Assembly: GCA_013140465.1 (NCBI GenBank)
Contig: JABFST010000311.1
Location: 1-7,111 of the forward strand
Reading direction: 5' to 3'
DNA: 7,111 nt
Source of the DNA: Methylococcaceae bacterium
Lineage (GTDB): Bacteria; Pseudomonadota; Gammaproteobacteria; Methylococcales; Methylomonadaceae
Below, piece after piece: positions 6,939 to 7,111 of the stretch; the stretch's first letter is position 1, and every line of letters begins with the position of its first letter. The notes below the pieces were generated by a model. The model did not search any database. It was given only the letters and a program-made list of their open reading frames with translations, and was not told the origin of the DNA. A program made the position numbers and the translations under genes.

Positions 6939-6966
6939 ATTATAAAGGGTTTAACTGATTGGTGAA
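6939..6966 (-). promoter_or_regulatory. Probable sigma-70 promoter of gshA
   Basis: On the - strand a perfect TATAAT occupies 6944 down to 6939. A -35-like TTCACC (four of six matches) at 6966 down to 6961 is spaced by 16 bases. The start would fall near 6932, leaving a leader of about 35 bases before the gshA ATG. Confidence 0.5.
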
Positions 6967-6974
6967 ATATATCA

Positions 6975-6980
6975 TAGGAG
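6975..6980 (+). promoter_or_regulatory. Ribosome binding site of recQ
   Basis: TAGGAG is a strong Shine-Dalgarno match. Its spacing is 2 bases to ATG 6983 and 5 bases to GTG 6986. It therefore favours GTG as the working start, although most annotation would pick ATG. Confidence 0.6.
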
Positions 6981-6982
6981 TC

Positions 6983-7111
6983 ATGGTGGATAAGACGCCC
7001 CAAGAAGTGCTAAAAACTGTGTTTGGCTACGACCAGTTCCGGGGCCAACAGCAACAGGTCATCGAGCAGCTGCTAGCGGGGCAAGACGCGTTGGTGCTGA
7101 TGCCCACGGGC
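6983..7111 (+). CDS. recQ: 5' end of RecQ, ATP-dependent DNA helicase (partial)
   Basis: The frame runs off the right edge after 43 codons. RecQ is a 3'-to-5' superfamily 2 DNA helicase used in recombination and replication-fork repair. The visible residues include the family's N-terminal motif 0 (VFGYDQFRGQQQQVIE) and the start of Walker A (ALVLMPTG); the GGKS expected next lies beyond the window. FRGQQ replaces the FRPGQ of E. coli, a variant I recall from other Gammaproteobacteria. Start choice is open: AGGAG at 6976-6980 is only 2 bases from ATG 6983 but 5 bases from the in-frame GTG at 6986, so translation may begin at GTG and lose one residue. It is divergent from gshA. Domains after motif I (RecQ-Ct, HRDC) cannot be seen. 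Confidence 0.9.
   Translation, partial: MVDKTPQEVLKTVFGYDQFRGQQQQVIEQLLAGQDALVLMPTG

Noticed and set aside
1..7111. A new defence, mobile or biosynthetic system
   Set aside because: All seven genes belong to known housekeeping families, all the genes complete in the window keep their catalytic residues, and no gap is large enough to hide another gene of normal size.

Overview
This window looks like an ordinary housekeeping stretch of a gammaproteobacterial chromosome. It holds five complete genes (rnd, gap, pyk, cysH, gshA) and two genes cut by its edges (the 3' end of ttcA and the 5' end of recQ). The proteobacterial-type GshA, the PykA-type pyruvate kinase, and TtcA and ribonuclease D in the forms known from Gammaproteobacteria support this placement. 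A methanotroph-like or otherwise environmental lineage (for example Methylococcales) is my guess from the general look of the proteins and intergenic palindromes; the sequence does not prove it.

Layout. Bases 1-4205 are read on the + strand: the tail of ttcA (tRNA 2-thiolation), rnd (3' exonuclease for RNA), a gene-free gap of 296 bases ending in a probable promoter, then gap and pyk separated by only 15 bases and closed by a strong hairpin terminator at 4211-4257. From 4434 to 6897 the genes are on the - strand: gshA first in transcription order, then cysH. recQ starts at about 6983 on the + strand, divergent from gshA, with a short shared promoter region between them. pyk and cysH converge on a 228-base gap that holds the terminator and a set of nested inverted repeats.

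How the genes work together. ttcA and rnd both act on RNA. gap and pyk form a small lower-glycolysis pair, and the phosphoglycerate kinase gene often found near gap is absent here. cysH (sulfate reduction at the APS level) and gshA (first step of glutathione synthesis) lie next to each other on one strand and are linked through cysteine: CysH feeds its synthesis, GshA consumes it.

I found no CRISPR array, transposase, prophage gene, tRNA or rRNA, and nothing resembling a new defence or mobile system. The most interesting non-coding material is two sets of REP-like palindromes, each just downstream of a - strand stop codon (cysH and gshA). One of them is nested inside a 12-bp inverted copy of the cysH 3' coding end. 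The most interesting protein-level reading is a residue signature in Pyk that predicts a potassium-independent enzyme.
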